64,000 bases of DNA from an uncultured Granulosicoccaceae bacterium (GTDB lineage: Bacteria > Pseudomonadota > Gammaproteobacteria > Granulosicoccales > Granulosicoccaceae), in NCBI GenBank assembly GCA_937981955.1, contig CALJNA010000032.1:1-64000 (forward strand), in the 5' to 3' direction. Under the pieces are notes generated by a model. The model searched no databases. It had not been told where the DNA came from and saw nothing but the letters and a program-made list of their open reading frames with translations. Positions 1 to 8,254 of this stretch are shown piece after piece. Every line of letters begins with the position of its first letter. The stretch's first letter is position 1. Made by a program: the position numbers and the translations under genes.

Positions 1-332
1 AGATAAGCGCGCAGGTATTCGCGGTTCTTCCGTCGGGATAATGCCGCTTGCCAACGCAAACGCGATGCAACCGTTTTGATGTTAACGCCCACCAATTCGG
101 CAATATCGCGCGGGCACATATTGCTGGCAAAGCAAAATCGAATCGTCGAATTAATGCGCCGTTTCTTTTGTCGATAGGTTGGTTTGTAGGTGGCTGCGGA
201 AAATTTCTTGCCACAGGCTTTGCACCGGTAGCGTTGTACCGCTTTGGCATCATCGGCGCGAAAAAAGTGTCCGTCACGCACAATGGATTGTCGGTTTGCC
301 GCGCAGCTCGGGCATTGGATGTTCGCGTCCAT
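1..332 (-). CDS. Transposase-like protein, N-terminal part (truncated by window edge)
   Basis: The minus-strand frame opens at an ATG at 332, preceded by a good GGAGGT ribosome site at 337-342, and runs off the left edge without a stop (110 codons visible). The protein starts with a zinc ribbon: CPSC at residues 7-10 and CKACGKKFS further on. A basic stretch follows, then a helix-turn-helix-like segment (RDIAELVGVNIKTVASRL). This zinc ribbon plus HTH order is typical of IS1- and IS1595-like transposases and related DNA-binding proteins. The catalytic domain would lie outside the window, so the family is not settled. No terminal inverted repeat could be confirmed. Confidence 0.6.
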   Translation of the reverse strand, partial: MDANIQCPSCAANRQSIVRDGHFFRADDAKAVQRYRCKACGKKFSAATYKPTYRQKKRRINSTIRFCFASNMCPRDIAELVGVNIKTVASRLRWQAALSRRKNREYLRAY

Positions 333-382
333 GCGAACCTCCTTAATTGTCTGGGAAACTAAACAGTATCAGAAAAGTCTAT

Positions 383-398
383 CCCCAGCATGCTGGGG
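383..398. terminator. 16-bp perfect palindrome, possible terminator
   Basis: CCCCAGCATGCTGGGG is a perfect self-complementary palindrome. On the plus strand it is followed by a T-rich run (GTTTTGTCTTTATTT). On the minus strand it lies between the end of the iron alcohol dehydrogenase operon and the transposase-like gene. It may terminate transcription or belong to the edge of an insertion element; the sequence alone does not decide. Confidence 0.45.
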
Positions 399-423
399 CA
401 GTTTTGTCTTTATTTCTGCAATA

Positions 424-462
424 GTTGCTTGAGGCCAGTTTTTAGCAATGGCCTCAAGCAAC
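424..462. terminator. 14-bp stem-loop over the stop codon of the alcohol dehydrogenase gene
   Basis: A perfect 14-bp stem (424-437 pairs with 449-462) encloses an 11-nt loop. The minus-strand stop codon (454-456) of the iron alcohol dehydrogenase lies inside the stem. There is no clear U-run on either side, so it may be a factor-assisted terminator or a 3' mRNA-stabilising hairpin at the end of the operon. Confidence 0.5.
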
Positions 463-1599
463 AGACTCATAAAGGGCTCTGGTATTTTTTGCCGTCATCT
501 CTACAGGGTTTCCGCCAACACTTGGATCCCGCAGCGCAGAATCAATGAGCCTTTCAAAATCCGGATTGCTAACACCTAACTCAGTCAGATTTTTTGGAAT
601 TGAAAAAGCATCATTAAACTCATCGACAAATTGACAAAAGCCATCAAACCCGCCTTCAATATCGAGATAGGCTGCAACATGATTAAAGCGATCGCGAATG
701 GCTGGTTCATTAAACTTCAAGACACTTGGCATAAACACAGCGTTGGTTGTGCCGTGATGTGTGTGATGCATAGCCCCGATAGGGTGGCTTAGTGCGTGTA
801 TTGCACCCAGACCTTTCTGAAATGCGGTAGCACCCATGGATGCGGCACTCATCATATTGGCACGAGCGTCCAGATTGCTTCCGTTGTTGTAGGCTTCGGG
901 AAGATTGTCTTTGACCAGGCGCATGCCTTCCAGAGCAATGCCCTGACTCATTGGGTGATAGTGCGGGCTGGAATAAGCTTCAACACAATGTGCAAATGCA
1001 TCCAGACCAGTGCCTGCGGTAATCGCTTGAGGCATGCCCACGGTGAGTTTGGGATCGCAAATAACGACCACGGGTAACATTTTCGGGTGAAAGATAATCT
1101 TTTTCTCTTCGCTTTCTGAATTGGAAATAACGCTGGCACGTCCAACTTCAGAGCCAGTGCCTGCGGTTGTCGGCACCGCGATAACCGGTGCAATTGCATC
1201 TGCATCCGCCCGGGTCCACCAGTCACCGATATCTTCGAAATCCCACAAAGGTCTTTTTTGTCCGGCCATAAATGCGATTGCTTTGCCAAGGTCCAGCCCC
1301 GAGCCTCCACCGAAAGCAATCACGCCATCAAATCCACCGTCTCGATAAGCCTGCACACCGGCATCCACATTTTTATCGTTCGGATTCGGATCAACCTCGG
1401 AAAAGATGGCGCGACCAAGTCCAGCTGCATCCAGCAGATCGAGTGTGCTGGTTGTGATATCCAAATTAGCCAGGCCCCGATCAGTGACAAGCAATGGTTT
1501 TTGTATGCCGGACGATTGGCAGGCTTCAACAACCTCGTTTATGCGATCGGTGCCAAAGCGAATATTGGTTGGGTAGGACCAGTTTCCGACAAGGTTCAT
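454..1599 (-). CDS. Iron-containing (group III) alcohol dehydrogenase
   Basis: A 381-residue cytoplasmic NAD(P)-dependent alcohol dehydrogenase of the Fe-ADH family, of usual length. The nucleotide-binding motif GGGSGLD is at 97-103 and TTAGTGSE at 144-151. Likely metal ligands are D200, H204, H268 and H282 (in DAFAH and HALSHPIGAMHHTHHG). It is the last gene of a minus-strand operon, 27 bp after an aldehyde dehydrogenase. By context it should oxidise an alcohol, perhaps a gamma-glutamylated amino alcohol, to the aldehyde used by its neighbour. The substrate is inferred only; the family assignment is firm. Confidence 0.9.
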   Translation of the reverse strand: MNLVGNWSYPTNIRFGTDRINEVVEACQSSGIQKPLLVTDRGLANLDITTSTLDLLDAAGLGRAIFSEVDPNPNDKNVDAGVQAYRDGGFDGVIAFGGGSGLDLGKAIAFMAGQKRPLWDFEDIGDWWTRADADAIAPVIAVPTTAGTGSEVGRASVISNSESEEKKIIFHPKMLPVVVICDPKLTVGMPQAITAGTGLDAFAHCVEAYSSPHYHPMSQGIALEGMRLVKDNLPEAYNNGSNLDARANMMSAASMGATAFQKGLGAIHALSHPIGAMHHTHHGTTNAVFMPSVLKFNEPAIRDRFNHVAAYLDIEGGFDGFCQFVDEFNDAFSIPKNLTELGVSNPDFERLIDSALRDPSVGGNPVEMTAKNTRALYESVA

Positions 1600-1626
1600 A
1601 AGGTATTTCTCATTCTATGGTTTCTC

Positions 1627-3000
1627 TCAAGCTCGCTTGAGGTGGAAAGACTTTGGTCTTGTCAGGTTGTGATAGCCAATTTCCGACAAGGCGCCACCGC
1701 GTCCTGTGTTTTTGCAACCTGTCCAGCACAAAGCGGGATCAAGATAGTCGCAACGATTCATGAAAACCGTACCGGTGGTAATACGCTCACCGATGGATAT
1801 CGCACGGTCTATGTCCTGGGTCCACAGTGAGGCGGTAAGTCCGAACTCACTATCATTCATGAGCGCCACTGCCTGTTCATCCGACTCCACTGGCATGATA
1901 CCCACGACGGGTCCAAAACTCTCTTCACGCATGATGCGCATATCGTGACTTACATTAGTCAGGATTTGTGGAGACAAGTACGTGCCGCCATCGTCAGTTG
2001 GAAATGTCGTGATGTGTGGCATTGCTCCCTGGTCTACTGCATCAGCGATTTGAGAACGAACCAGGTTTGCAAAACGCACGTTTGCCATGGGACCGAGGGT
2101 GGTGGCTTCGTCGAGTGGATTTCCCAGTGTGTAGTTACTGACTATTTCAACGGCACGCTCAACAAATGTATCGAACAGCTGTTGCGCAACATAGATGCGT
2201 TCAATACCACAGCAACACTGGCCTGAATTGAACATGGCGCCGTCAATGAGGGTGTCAACTGCCGCGTCCAAATCTGCATCTTCCATAACATAACCTGGGT
2301 CTTTGCCACCGAGTTCCAGGCCCAGGCTGGTGAAGGTGCCTGAAGCTGCTGCCTCGATCGCCTTACCGCCTTTGACTGAACCGGTAAAATTGACAAACCC
2401 GAAATGATTCGCAGCAATTAACGAAGCGGTGGTGTCATGATCGATAAAGAGATTAACAAACACGTCTTCAGGTACACCGGCAGAGTGAAATGCTTTTGCC
2501 ATTCGTTCACCCACCAACGGCGTTTGCGAAGCGTGTTTCAACACTACTGCGTTCCCGGCAATCAGAGCGGGCGCAACTGTGTTCACAGCTGTCATGTATG
2601 GATAGTTCCAGGGCGCGATCACAAGCACTAACCCGTGTGGTACGCGTTGAATATAGCGTTTAAATTGCTTGTCATTGGATACTTCTATCGGCGCCAGTGC
2701 AGATTTGGCAATGTTGGCCATATGAGAAGCTCGCTCTTCGAAACCACCGAACTCGCCACCATAGCGAACTGGTCTTCCCATTTGCCATGCTAGCTCGGGC
2801 ACGATTTCGTTGTTCATGGCCCCAACTGCTGCAACACCGGCCTGAACTACTGCTATGCGTTCTTCTAAAGGCAACGCTGCCCAGGCAACTTGAGCAGAGG
2901 TTGCCTTGTTAATGTTATCGGTTGCTTGGTTTAATGATTGTAAGGTTCTTTCAGCGTAGATCGAACCGTCAATTGGTGATACACATTTTATCGAATTCAT
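1627..3000 (-). CDS. NAD(P)-dependent aldehyde dehydrogenase
   Basis: A 457-residue aldehyde dehydrogenase superfamily protein. The general base E229 sits in LELGGK and the catalytic cysteine is C263 in GQCCCG; IAPWNYP near 128 and FTGSVKGGKAI near 205 complete the cofactor site. Three consecutive cysteines at the nucleophile position are uncommon. It follows the glutamine-synthetase-like gene with only 5 bp between them, so the two are surely co-transcribed. Context suggests it oxidises an aldehyde produced by the downstream Fe-ADH, possibly while attached to glutamate. Succinate-semialdehyde or gamma-glutamyl-aldehyde dehydrogenases are the closest functional models. Confidence 0.9.
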   Translation of the reverse strand: MNSIKCVSPIDGSIYAERTLQSLNQATDNINKATSAQVAWAALPLEERIAVVQAGVAAVGAMNNEIVPELAWQMGRPVRYGGEFGGFEERASHMANIAKSALAPIEVSNDKQFKRYIQRVPHGLVLVIAPWNYPYMTAVNTVAPALIAGNAVVLKHASQTPLVGERMAKAFHSAGVPEDVFVNLFIDHDTTASLIAANHFGFVNFTGSVKGGKAIEAAASGTFTSLGLELGGKDPGYVMEDADLDAAVDTLIDGAMFNSGQCCCGIERIYVAQQLFDTFVERAVEIVSNYTLGNPLDEATTLGPMANVRFANLVRSQIADAVDQGAMPHITTFPTDDGGTYLSPQILTNVSHDMRIMREESFGPVVGIMPVESDEQAVALMNDSEFGLTASLWTQDIDRAISIGERITTGTVFMNRCDYLDPALCWTGCKNTGRGGALSEIGYHNLTRPKSFHLKRA

Positions 3001-3005
3001 GTCTG

Positions 3006-4370
3006 TCAGGCTCGTTCAAATCCGCGGGCAATTTCCCATTGCGTTACCGCATTATCAAAACTTTCCTGTTCCCATTCTGCGCTGCGTGTGTAATGGGCAA
3101 TAACGTCTTCGCCCATGGCCTGCTTCAACATGTCGGACCGATCGAACAGCGTTGTGGCATAGCGTAGTGTTGATGGAATCTCCGGTACTGAATCGTCGTT
3201 GTACAAGTCACCTGTGGCTGCGTCGTCAAGTTCAAGCTTATCTTCAATGCCTTTTATTCCTGCCGCAATTAATGCAGACTGAGCAAGGTATGGGTTTACA
3301 TCAGAGCCTGGAATTCTGCATTCGACTCGAACCGATTTAGTGCTCTCACCACAAAGACGAAAACCTGCGGTTCGATTATCCACCGACCATGCTGTCTTTG
3401 TTGGCGCGAACGTTCCTTTCATAAAGCGTTTGTACGAATTAACATAAGGTGCCAGAAAGATTGTGTATTCCGGTGCATAGTGAATAATGCCGGCCATAAA
3501 CTGCTGCATCAGATCAGACATGCCGTATTTTTTGCTGGAATCGTGGAACGCATTGCTGCCATCCTTCCAGAGTGACATATGTATGTGGCTTGCGCTGCCA
3601 ACTCGATCAGCGTGCCATTTGGGTAGAAAGGTAGCAGAGTAACCCTGCTGCCATGCAATCTCTTTGGTTGCATGTTTTGCAATGCTGTGGTGATCAGCAC
3701 AGGCAAGTGCATCGCTGTAACGAATGTTCAGTTCTTCCTGACCTACTTCGGCTTCGCCTTTGGAGTTTTCTACCGGTATACCCGCTCCATACAAGCCATT
3801 ACGTAAACGCTGCATCACAGGCTCTTCCTTGGTTGTCTGCAATATATTGTAATCCTCGTTGTAACCGCTGATAGGTTCGAGGTTCATGTAATGCTTGCGA
3901 CGCAACTTTTCATACGAGCCCTTGAACAGAAAGAATTCGAGCTCGGTGGCCATCATTGCGCTGTAACCGAGTTGCTCAAGTCGTTCAATTTGTTTTTTCA
4001 GAATGCTTCTAGGGGAATGCGGTACTGGTTCATGCGTATGATGATCAATGATGTCACACAGCACAAGTGCAGTGCGCTTTAACCACGGTAGCACTCTTAG
4101 TGTGGATAAATCGGGTTTCATGACATAGTCGCCAAACCCGGATTGCCAGCTCGTTGCTGCATAGCCTTCCAGAGTACTCATTTCCAGGTCTGTAGCGAGC
4201 AGGTAGTCGCAGCAATGGGTTTCCTGCCAGGCGCTGTCAAGAAAGTTTGAAACATGGAAGCGCTTACCCATGAGTCTTCCTTGCATATCGATCAGGCATA
4301 CCAGAACGGTGTCGATTGTACCGTTCTCCGCAGCTGATTTAAGTGAGTCGAGATCTAGAAACCCTTTCAT
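3006..4370 (-). CDS. Glutamine synthetase family ligase (gamma-glutamyl-amine synthetase type)
   Basis: A 454-residue GS-fold ATP-dependent ligase. It has the ATP and metal motifs ATELEFFLF, EAEVGQEELNI and HIHMSLW, the loop residues NSYKR and NRTAGFRLCG, and the C-terminal VECRIPGSDVNPYL. These patterns resemble PuuA, IpuC and GlnA3/GlnA4-type enzymes, which attach glutamate to an amine, more than nitrogen-assimilating GlnA. The neighbours support that role: transporter, alcohol and aldehyde dehydrogenases and an amidohydrolase, with no ammonium-assimilation genes. The actual amine (ethanolamine, polyamine or other) cannot be read from sequence. Confidence 0.88.
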   Translation of the reverse strand: MKGFLDLDSLKSAAENGTIDTVLVCLIDMQGRLMGKRFHVSNFLDSAWQETHCCDYLLATDLEMSTLEGYAATSWQSGFGDYVMKPDLSTLRVLPWLKRTALVLCDIIDHHTHEPVPHSPRSILKKQIERLEQLGYSAMMATELEFFLFKGSYEKLRRKHYMNLEPISGYNEDYNILQTTKEEPVMQRLRNGLYGAGIPVENSKGEAEVGQEELNIRYSDALACADHHSIAKHATKEIAWQQGYSATFLPKWHADRVGSASHIHMSLWKDGSNAFHDSSKKYGMSDLMQQFMAGIIHYAPEYTIFLAPYVNSYKRFMKGTFAPTKTAWSVDNRTAGFRLCGESTKSVRVECRIPGSDVNPYLAQSALIAAGIKGIEDKLELDDAATGDLYNDDSVPEIPSTLRYATTLFDRSDMLKQAMGEDVIAHYTRSAEWEQESFDNAVTQWEIARGFERA

Positions 4371-4402
4371 ACAAAAGCTCTGTTAAGAAAATGAGTATTT
4401 AT

Positions 4403-4430
4403 ACCACCACCCCGTATTGGGGGTGGTGGT
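4403..4430 (-). promoter_or_regulatory. Intercistronic hairpin between dctP-like and GS-like genes
   Basis: Eleven perfect base pairs (4403-4413 with 4420-4430, all C/A against G/T) close on a 6-nt loop, just after the stop codon of the solute-binding-protein gene. There is no U-run, so full termination is unlikely. In transport operons such hairpins often protect the upstream message, allowing more binding protein than enzyme. That role is inferred. Confidence 0.6.
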
Positions 4431-4441
4431 GTTTGCCGGAT

Positions 4442-5500
4442 TTAACCGTAGCGATAAGGTCGTCCGGCTTTTTGCATGTCGTCGTTATACTTGCGAAAAA
4501 TCTCAACGACCTTGGCTTTAGTCTCAGACTCTTTTGCAATTTCGTCCCAGAACGCCACCGCTGCGCTTTCAACTTCTGCCCATTCTTCATCAGGTATAGT
4601 CGTCAGCTGCATCTTGGTGCCATTGACGCGAAGATCTGCTTCGCCACCCCAATACCACCACTGTCGATAATAATGACTTTGCTCCATGCAAACTGACAGA
4701 AGCTCTTTCAAATGCTCCGGCAGTTCTTCATAGCGTTCCATATTGGCGAAGAAGTGACCGATCCATGCACCGGAAATGTTGTTGGTTAAAAAATAATTGG
4801 TTACGTCAGCCCAGCCGACCGTGTAGTCCTCGGTAATTCCGGACCATGCGATACCATCAAGTTCTCCGGTTTGTACAGCGACTTCAATGTCTTCCCAGGG
4901 CAATGTCACGGGCACCACACCAAACTGGGACAGGAATCGGCCAGCGGTGGGGAAGGTAAAGACCCGTTTACCTTTCAGGTCGGCCAGAGAGTTGATTGGA
5001 TCTTTTGTGGCAAAGTGACAAGGGTCCCAGGAACCGGCGGATATGTGCTTCACACCAACCTTACTGTATTCAGCATCCCAGATTTCATTTAGTCCGTATT
5101 GGTTGAATAGTACGGGCACATCGAGTGAATAACGGCTGCCAAATGGAAAGTAACCACCAAATACTGTTACTTCAGTTGGTGATGCCATGGAGTCATCATC
5201 CGATTGTACTGCGTCTATGGTGCCTCTTTGTAATGCCTGAAAGAGCTCGCCGGTTGGTACCAGCTGATCAGCGTAAAACAGTTCAATCTCCATCTCGTCA
5301 CCGGCAATTTTGTTGAACTTGTCGATGGCTGGTTTTACTACATGCTCCGCCAGTGCTGTGCCTGCATAGGTTTGCATTCGCCATTTGATTTTAGATTGAG
5401 CTATTGCTGGTGCAGCCGTGATTGCTCCGGCGGCTGGTAGTGCAACTGCGGCTTTCTTTATAAAGGAACGTCTGTTGGTTTTCTGATCTGTATCACTCAA
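4442..5500 (-). CDS. dctP: TRAP transporter periplasmic solute-binding protein (DctP/TakP type)
   Basis: A 352-residue substrate-binding subunit of a tripartite TRAP importer. I place the start at TTG 5500 because GAGGAAAAG lies just upstream; a longer reading from 5557 would overlap dctM. The N-terminus carries a twin-arginine motif (NRRSFIKK), a hydrophobic stretch and a likely cleavage site after PAIAQ, so export may be by Tat. The body has DctP-family signatures (LADLKGKRVF, VAVQTGELDG). The GAWIGHF region resembles the TakP subgroup, whose known ligands are organic acids. It feeds substrate to the catabolic genes downstream. Confidence 0.88.
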   Translation of the reverse strand: MSDTDQKTNRRSFIKKAAVALPAAGAITAAPAIAQSKIKWRMQTYAGTALAEHVVKPAIDKFNKIAGDEMEIELFYADQLVPTGELFQALQRGTIDAVQSDDDSMASPTEVTVFGGYFPFGSRYSLDVPVLFNQYGLNEIWDAEYSKVGVKHISAGSWDPCHFATKDPINSLADLKGKRVFTFPTAGRFLSQFGVVPVTLPWEDIEVAVQTGELDGIAWSGITEDYTVGWADVTNYFLTNNISGAWIGHFFANMERYEELPEHLKELLSVCMEQSHYYRQWWYWGGEADLRVNGTKMQLTTIPDEEWAEVESAAVAFWDEIAKESETKAKVVEIFRKYNDDMQKAGRPYRYG

Positions 5501-5526
5501 AGTCTTTTCCTCATTTATTTCCGTCT

Positions 5527-6852
5527 CTATTTGCCGTAGACGGTTTCCGGCAGCCACAGTGCTATTTGTGGAAACACCATGACCAGTGTAAGAGCCAAAA
5601 TCATCACCAATACGAATGGAACAATTGATCTGTATATGTCGATCAACGTAATCTCTGGTGGCGACATGGCGCGCATAAGAAACAGGTTGTAGCCAAACGG
5701 AGGTGTCATGTAAGCCACCTGCGTTGTAATGGTGTACAAAACGCCGTACCAGATCAGGTCGAAACCCAGCGCACCTACTAAAGGAATATAGAGTGGTGCC
5801 ACAATAACCAGCATGGCTGTGTCATCAAGAAAAGTGCCCATGGCAATGAAACTGAGTTGCATGAGGATCAGAATCATCCAGGGCGAAAGCCCTAACTTTT
5901 CAGTAAACAGACTTTCAATTGCTTTAACCGCACCCAGGCCGTCGAATACCGCACCAAATGCCAGCGCTGCGAGAATGATCCACATAAACATACACGTAAT
6001 GCCAAGCGTGTTTTTTAAGGATGTGTCGAAGACCTTCCATGTCATACGACCTTTGAGTAGCGCAGCAACAAATGCCGCAATTGCGCCGATGGCTGAACTT
6101 TCCACCAATGAGGTCCAGCCGTTCACGAATGGAATCATCATTGAGAAGAAGATAACCAGCGGCAGCAAGCCTGCGAACAGCAGCCGGATTTTTTCCGATT
6201 GAGGCATGTCGCGTTCTTCTTTGGACAGAGAAGGCCCAAGCGTTGGATTAATCTTGCACCGAATGGCAATGTAAGTAATGAACATTGCCGCCATCATCAG
6301 GCCTGGTACTACACCGGCAAGCCATAATTGCCCGACGGGTTGTCGTGCAATCATTGCGTAAAGTACCAGTACAACTGACGGTGGCACCAATATGCCAAGA
6401 GAGCTTCCCGCTTGAACTACACCGGTAACCATGCGCTTATCGTAACCCCTGCGAAGCAGCTCAGGTAGCGCAATGGTGGCACCGATTGCCATGCCGGCCA
6501 CGGATAGTCCGTTCATTGCAGAGATCAGCACCATAAGTCCGATGGTGCCAATGGCGAGTCCACCGTTTATGCCACCCATCCAGACATGGAACATTCTGTA
6601 CAGGTCTTTTGCGATGCCGCTTTCCGACATGATGTAGCCCATGAAAACAAACATGGGAACGGTTAGCAGCGGATACCAGCGCATGACCTTAATGGTTTGT
6701 GCGAAAGCGATATCAAAGCCACCGCGTTCACCCCATAGAAACAATGCGGCGATAACGGCTACAAAACCGATTGCACCGAAAACACGCTGCCCCGAAAAAA
6801 GCAATACCATCATTGCAGTGAACATCAGTAACGCGATCATCTCGTAACTCAT
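5527..6852 (-). CDS. dctM: TRAP transporter large membrane subunit (DctM)
   Basis: A 441-residue very hydrophobic protein with about a dozen membrane segments and DctM motifs such as GFVAV, SGMAIGATIALPEL-like loops and PPSVVLVLYAMI. It forms the Na+-driven channel that accepts ligand from DctP. The ATG at 6852 is preceded by AGGAG at suitable spacing, whereas an upstream in-frame TTG (6858) is too close to that site. Only 2 bp separate it from the end of dctQ. Confidence 0.92.
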   Translation of the reverse strand: MSYEMIALLMFTAMMVLLFSGQRVFGAIGFVAVIAALFLWGERGGFDIAFAQTIKVMRWYPLLTVPMFVFMGYIMSESGIAKDLYRMFHVWMGGINGGLAIGTIGLMVLISAMNGLSVAGMAIGATIALPELLRRGYDKRMVTGVVQAGSSLGILVPPSVVLVLYAMIARQPVGQLWLAGVVPGLMMAAMFITYIAIRCKINPTLGPSLSKEERDMPQSEKIRLLFAGLLPLVIFFSMMIPFVNGWTSLVESSAIGAIAAFVAALLKGRMTWKVFDTSLKNTLGITCMFMWIILAALAFGAVFDGLGAVKAIESLFTEKLGLSPWMILILMQLSFIAMGTFLDDTAMLVIVAPLYIPLVGALGFDLIWYGVLYTITTQVAYMTPPFGYNLFLMRAMSPPEITLIDIYRSIVPFVLVMILALTLVMVFPQIALWLPETVYGK

Positions 6853-6854
6853 GC

Positions 6855-7421
6855 TCAAATCTCCTGCCCGCGGATTCGCAGAATGTCTTTAAAAAGCTCA
6901 GACAATGCCTGCAAAAGCATTAACAGTATGCCCACACAGATGAGCAGTTTGATCGGCCACAAATACGGTCGCCAGATAGTTCGACTGCGTTCAAGCGTGC
7001 CAGGTTCTTTTGTCCCGGTTATTAATTCGCTAAAAAAGCCAAGAGGATCGGAGCCGAAATAACCCAGCGAGTATGCAGTGGAGCCAAGTCCGCCCCACAA
7101 CAGCACCAGCAAATAAGCAATCAAACAGAAAACGGTAATTGCATCGACAGTGGCTTTTCTTTTTAACGACCAATTGTCATAAAAGAGATCCATGCGAACA
7201 TGGGAACCCATTTGAATGGCATAAGGACCGCCCAGAATGAAATACGCCACCATGGCGAACTGAGCCGCTTCAAGTGTCCACAAAGAGGGTTGATCGCTAA
7301 ATTTACTGATAATCGACCACAGCAGAATTCCCATCATGGCGAAAATGCCGTAAGTCATAATGCGGCCAATGCCTCGGTTAAACCAGTCAACGGCTGTTAT
7401 GTAACCGCGCATAAACTTCAC
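6855..7421 (-). CDS. dctQ: TRAP transporter small membrane subunit (DctQ)
   Basis: A 188-residue protein with about four transmembrane helices and the DctQ-type core (SLWTLEAAQFAMVAYFILGG, GSHVRMDLFY). The start is GTG 7421, which overlaps the stop of the amidohydrolase gene as GTGA and has AGGAG seven bases upstream. A longer reading from 7523 would run deep into the neighbour and add a non-hydrophobic, arginine-rich lead, so I reject it. It bridges DctP docking and DctM transport. Confidence 0.88.
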   Translation of the reverse strand: MKFMRGYITAVDWFNRGIGRIMTYGIFAMMGILLWSIISKFSDQPSLWTLEAAQFAMVAYFILGGPYAIQMGSHVRMDLFYDNWSLKRKATVDAITVFCLIAYLLVLLWGGLGSTAYSLGYFGSDPLGFFSELITGTKEPGTLERSRTIWRPYLWPIKLLICVGILLMLLQALSELFKDILRIRGQEI

Positions 7422-8173
7422 GCTTCGGCTCCTTCTTGTGATGCGTTTTCCAATCGGTCGAGGCTTTTGGTTAACCAGTGATTCAGATGCGAGGCGATTG
7501 ATTTGCAAGCGCTGTCGTCGCACAATAAATCATTGCGTAGTTCTATCATGATGTTCAGGTATTGATTTTTCAGACCATGAAGTTTTAGTGTGTGGGTTAC
7601 ACCGTCCTCCGGTCCATAAGGCTCATTCAATCGGACATTAAATGCAGCTGAGGCTGTGCTGAGCATTGCGTCGGCTAGTCTTGTGTCTTCGTCGTGTAGC
7701 AAACCAATTTCAACGTCACGACGAACACCCTGATAGACGGGTGTGAAACTGTGTACGGTAACCAGCACCGGATTGGTTGCGCGCTGTGAAAGAAGATTTG
7801 TCAGTTTGTTTTTAAACGGTTGGTAGTATGTGTTAACGCGATGTTGTCTTTCAGTTGCGCTTATACCGACATTGCCTGGCACATCATAAATCTCGCTACG
7901 AACGATCATCGCATCTGACGCATCAGGAGGGCGATTGCAATCGTAAATTAATCTTGAAACGGTACCCTCGACCAATACGGCGTCGAGCTGATCGGCTATC
8001 AATCGCGCGGTTGTTTTTGCTCCGGGGTCCCAGGCGATATGGCTTTTGGCGACGTCTTGATCAAGGCCTAAGTTGTTGTAGTGTTCAGGTATGACCGCGC
8101 TGGCGTGCTCACACACCAATACAACCCGGTGTTGTCCGTTCGTGTTGTATACATTAACGGCCGTTTCAGTCAT
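7418..8173 (-). CDS. N-formylglutamate amidohydrolase family hydrolase
   Basis: A 251-residue member of the FGase family, recognisable by CEHAS (near 21-25), SRLIYDCNRPPD (near 73), VTVHSFTPV and ELRNDLL. Characterised members (HutG type) hydrolyse N-formylglutamate in histidine breakdown, but no other hut gene is near. As first gene of an operon with a glutamyl ligase, it may instead release glutamate from a gamma-glutamyl intermediate. That is inference. It is translationally coupled to dctQ by a 4-bp overlap. Confidence 0.85.
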   Translation of the reverse strand: MTETAVNVYNTNGQHRVVLVCEHASAVIPEHYNNLGLDQDVAKSHIAWDPGAKTTARLIADQLDAVLVEGTVSRLIYDCNRPPDASDAMIVRSEIYDVPGNVGISATERQHRVNTYYQPFKNKLTNLLSQRATNPVLVTVHSFTPVYQGVRRDVEIGLLHDEDTRLADAMLSTASAAFNVRLNEPYGPEDGVTHTLKLHGLKNQYLNIMIELRNDLLCDDSACKSIASHLNHWLTKSLDRLENASQEGAEA

Positions 8174-8193
8174 CGCACTCTTGCAGCTGGACT

Positions 8194-8210
8194 AGAATGT
8201 AAAGTATTCT
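8194..8210. promoter_or_regulatory. Possible RpiR operator in the divergent promoter region
   Basis: AGAAT-N7-ATTCT is a 17-bp imperfect dyad midway between the divergent amidohydrolase and rpiR-type genes. Its length suits a dimeric HTH regulator and its place suits control of both directions. The arms are only 5 bp, so chance is possible. Confidence 0.3.
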
Positions 8211-8254
8211 TCAGTTGGAGTGCAGATGTCAATAGTTTTTCATTCGGGGGATGA

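Noticed and set aside
948-1319. 123-codon minus-strand frame inside the iron alcohol dehydrogenase
   Set aside because: Same-strand alternative frame of a clear dehydrogenase; no family resemblance.
5813-6202. 129-codon frame antisense to dctM
   Set aside because: It is a reverse-strand shadow of a strongly conserved transporter gene; the composition (Ser/Ala/Pro/Met) reflects the antisense of hydrophobic codons.
7422-7523. Longer N-terminus for DctQ
   Set aside because: Would overlap the amidohydrolase by 106 bp and add an arginine-rich non-membrane lead; GTG 7421 has a ribosome site and the coupled GTGA overlap.
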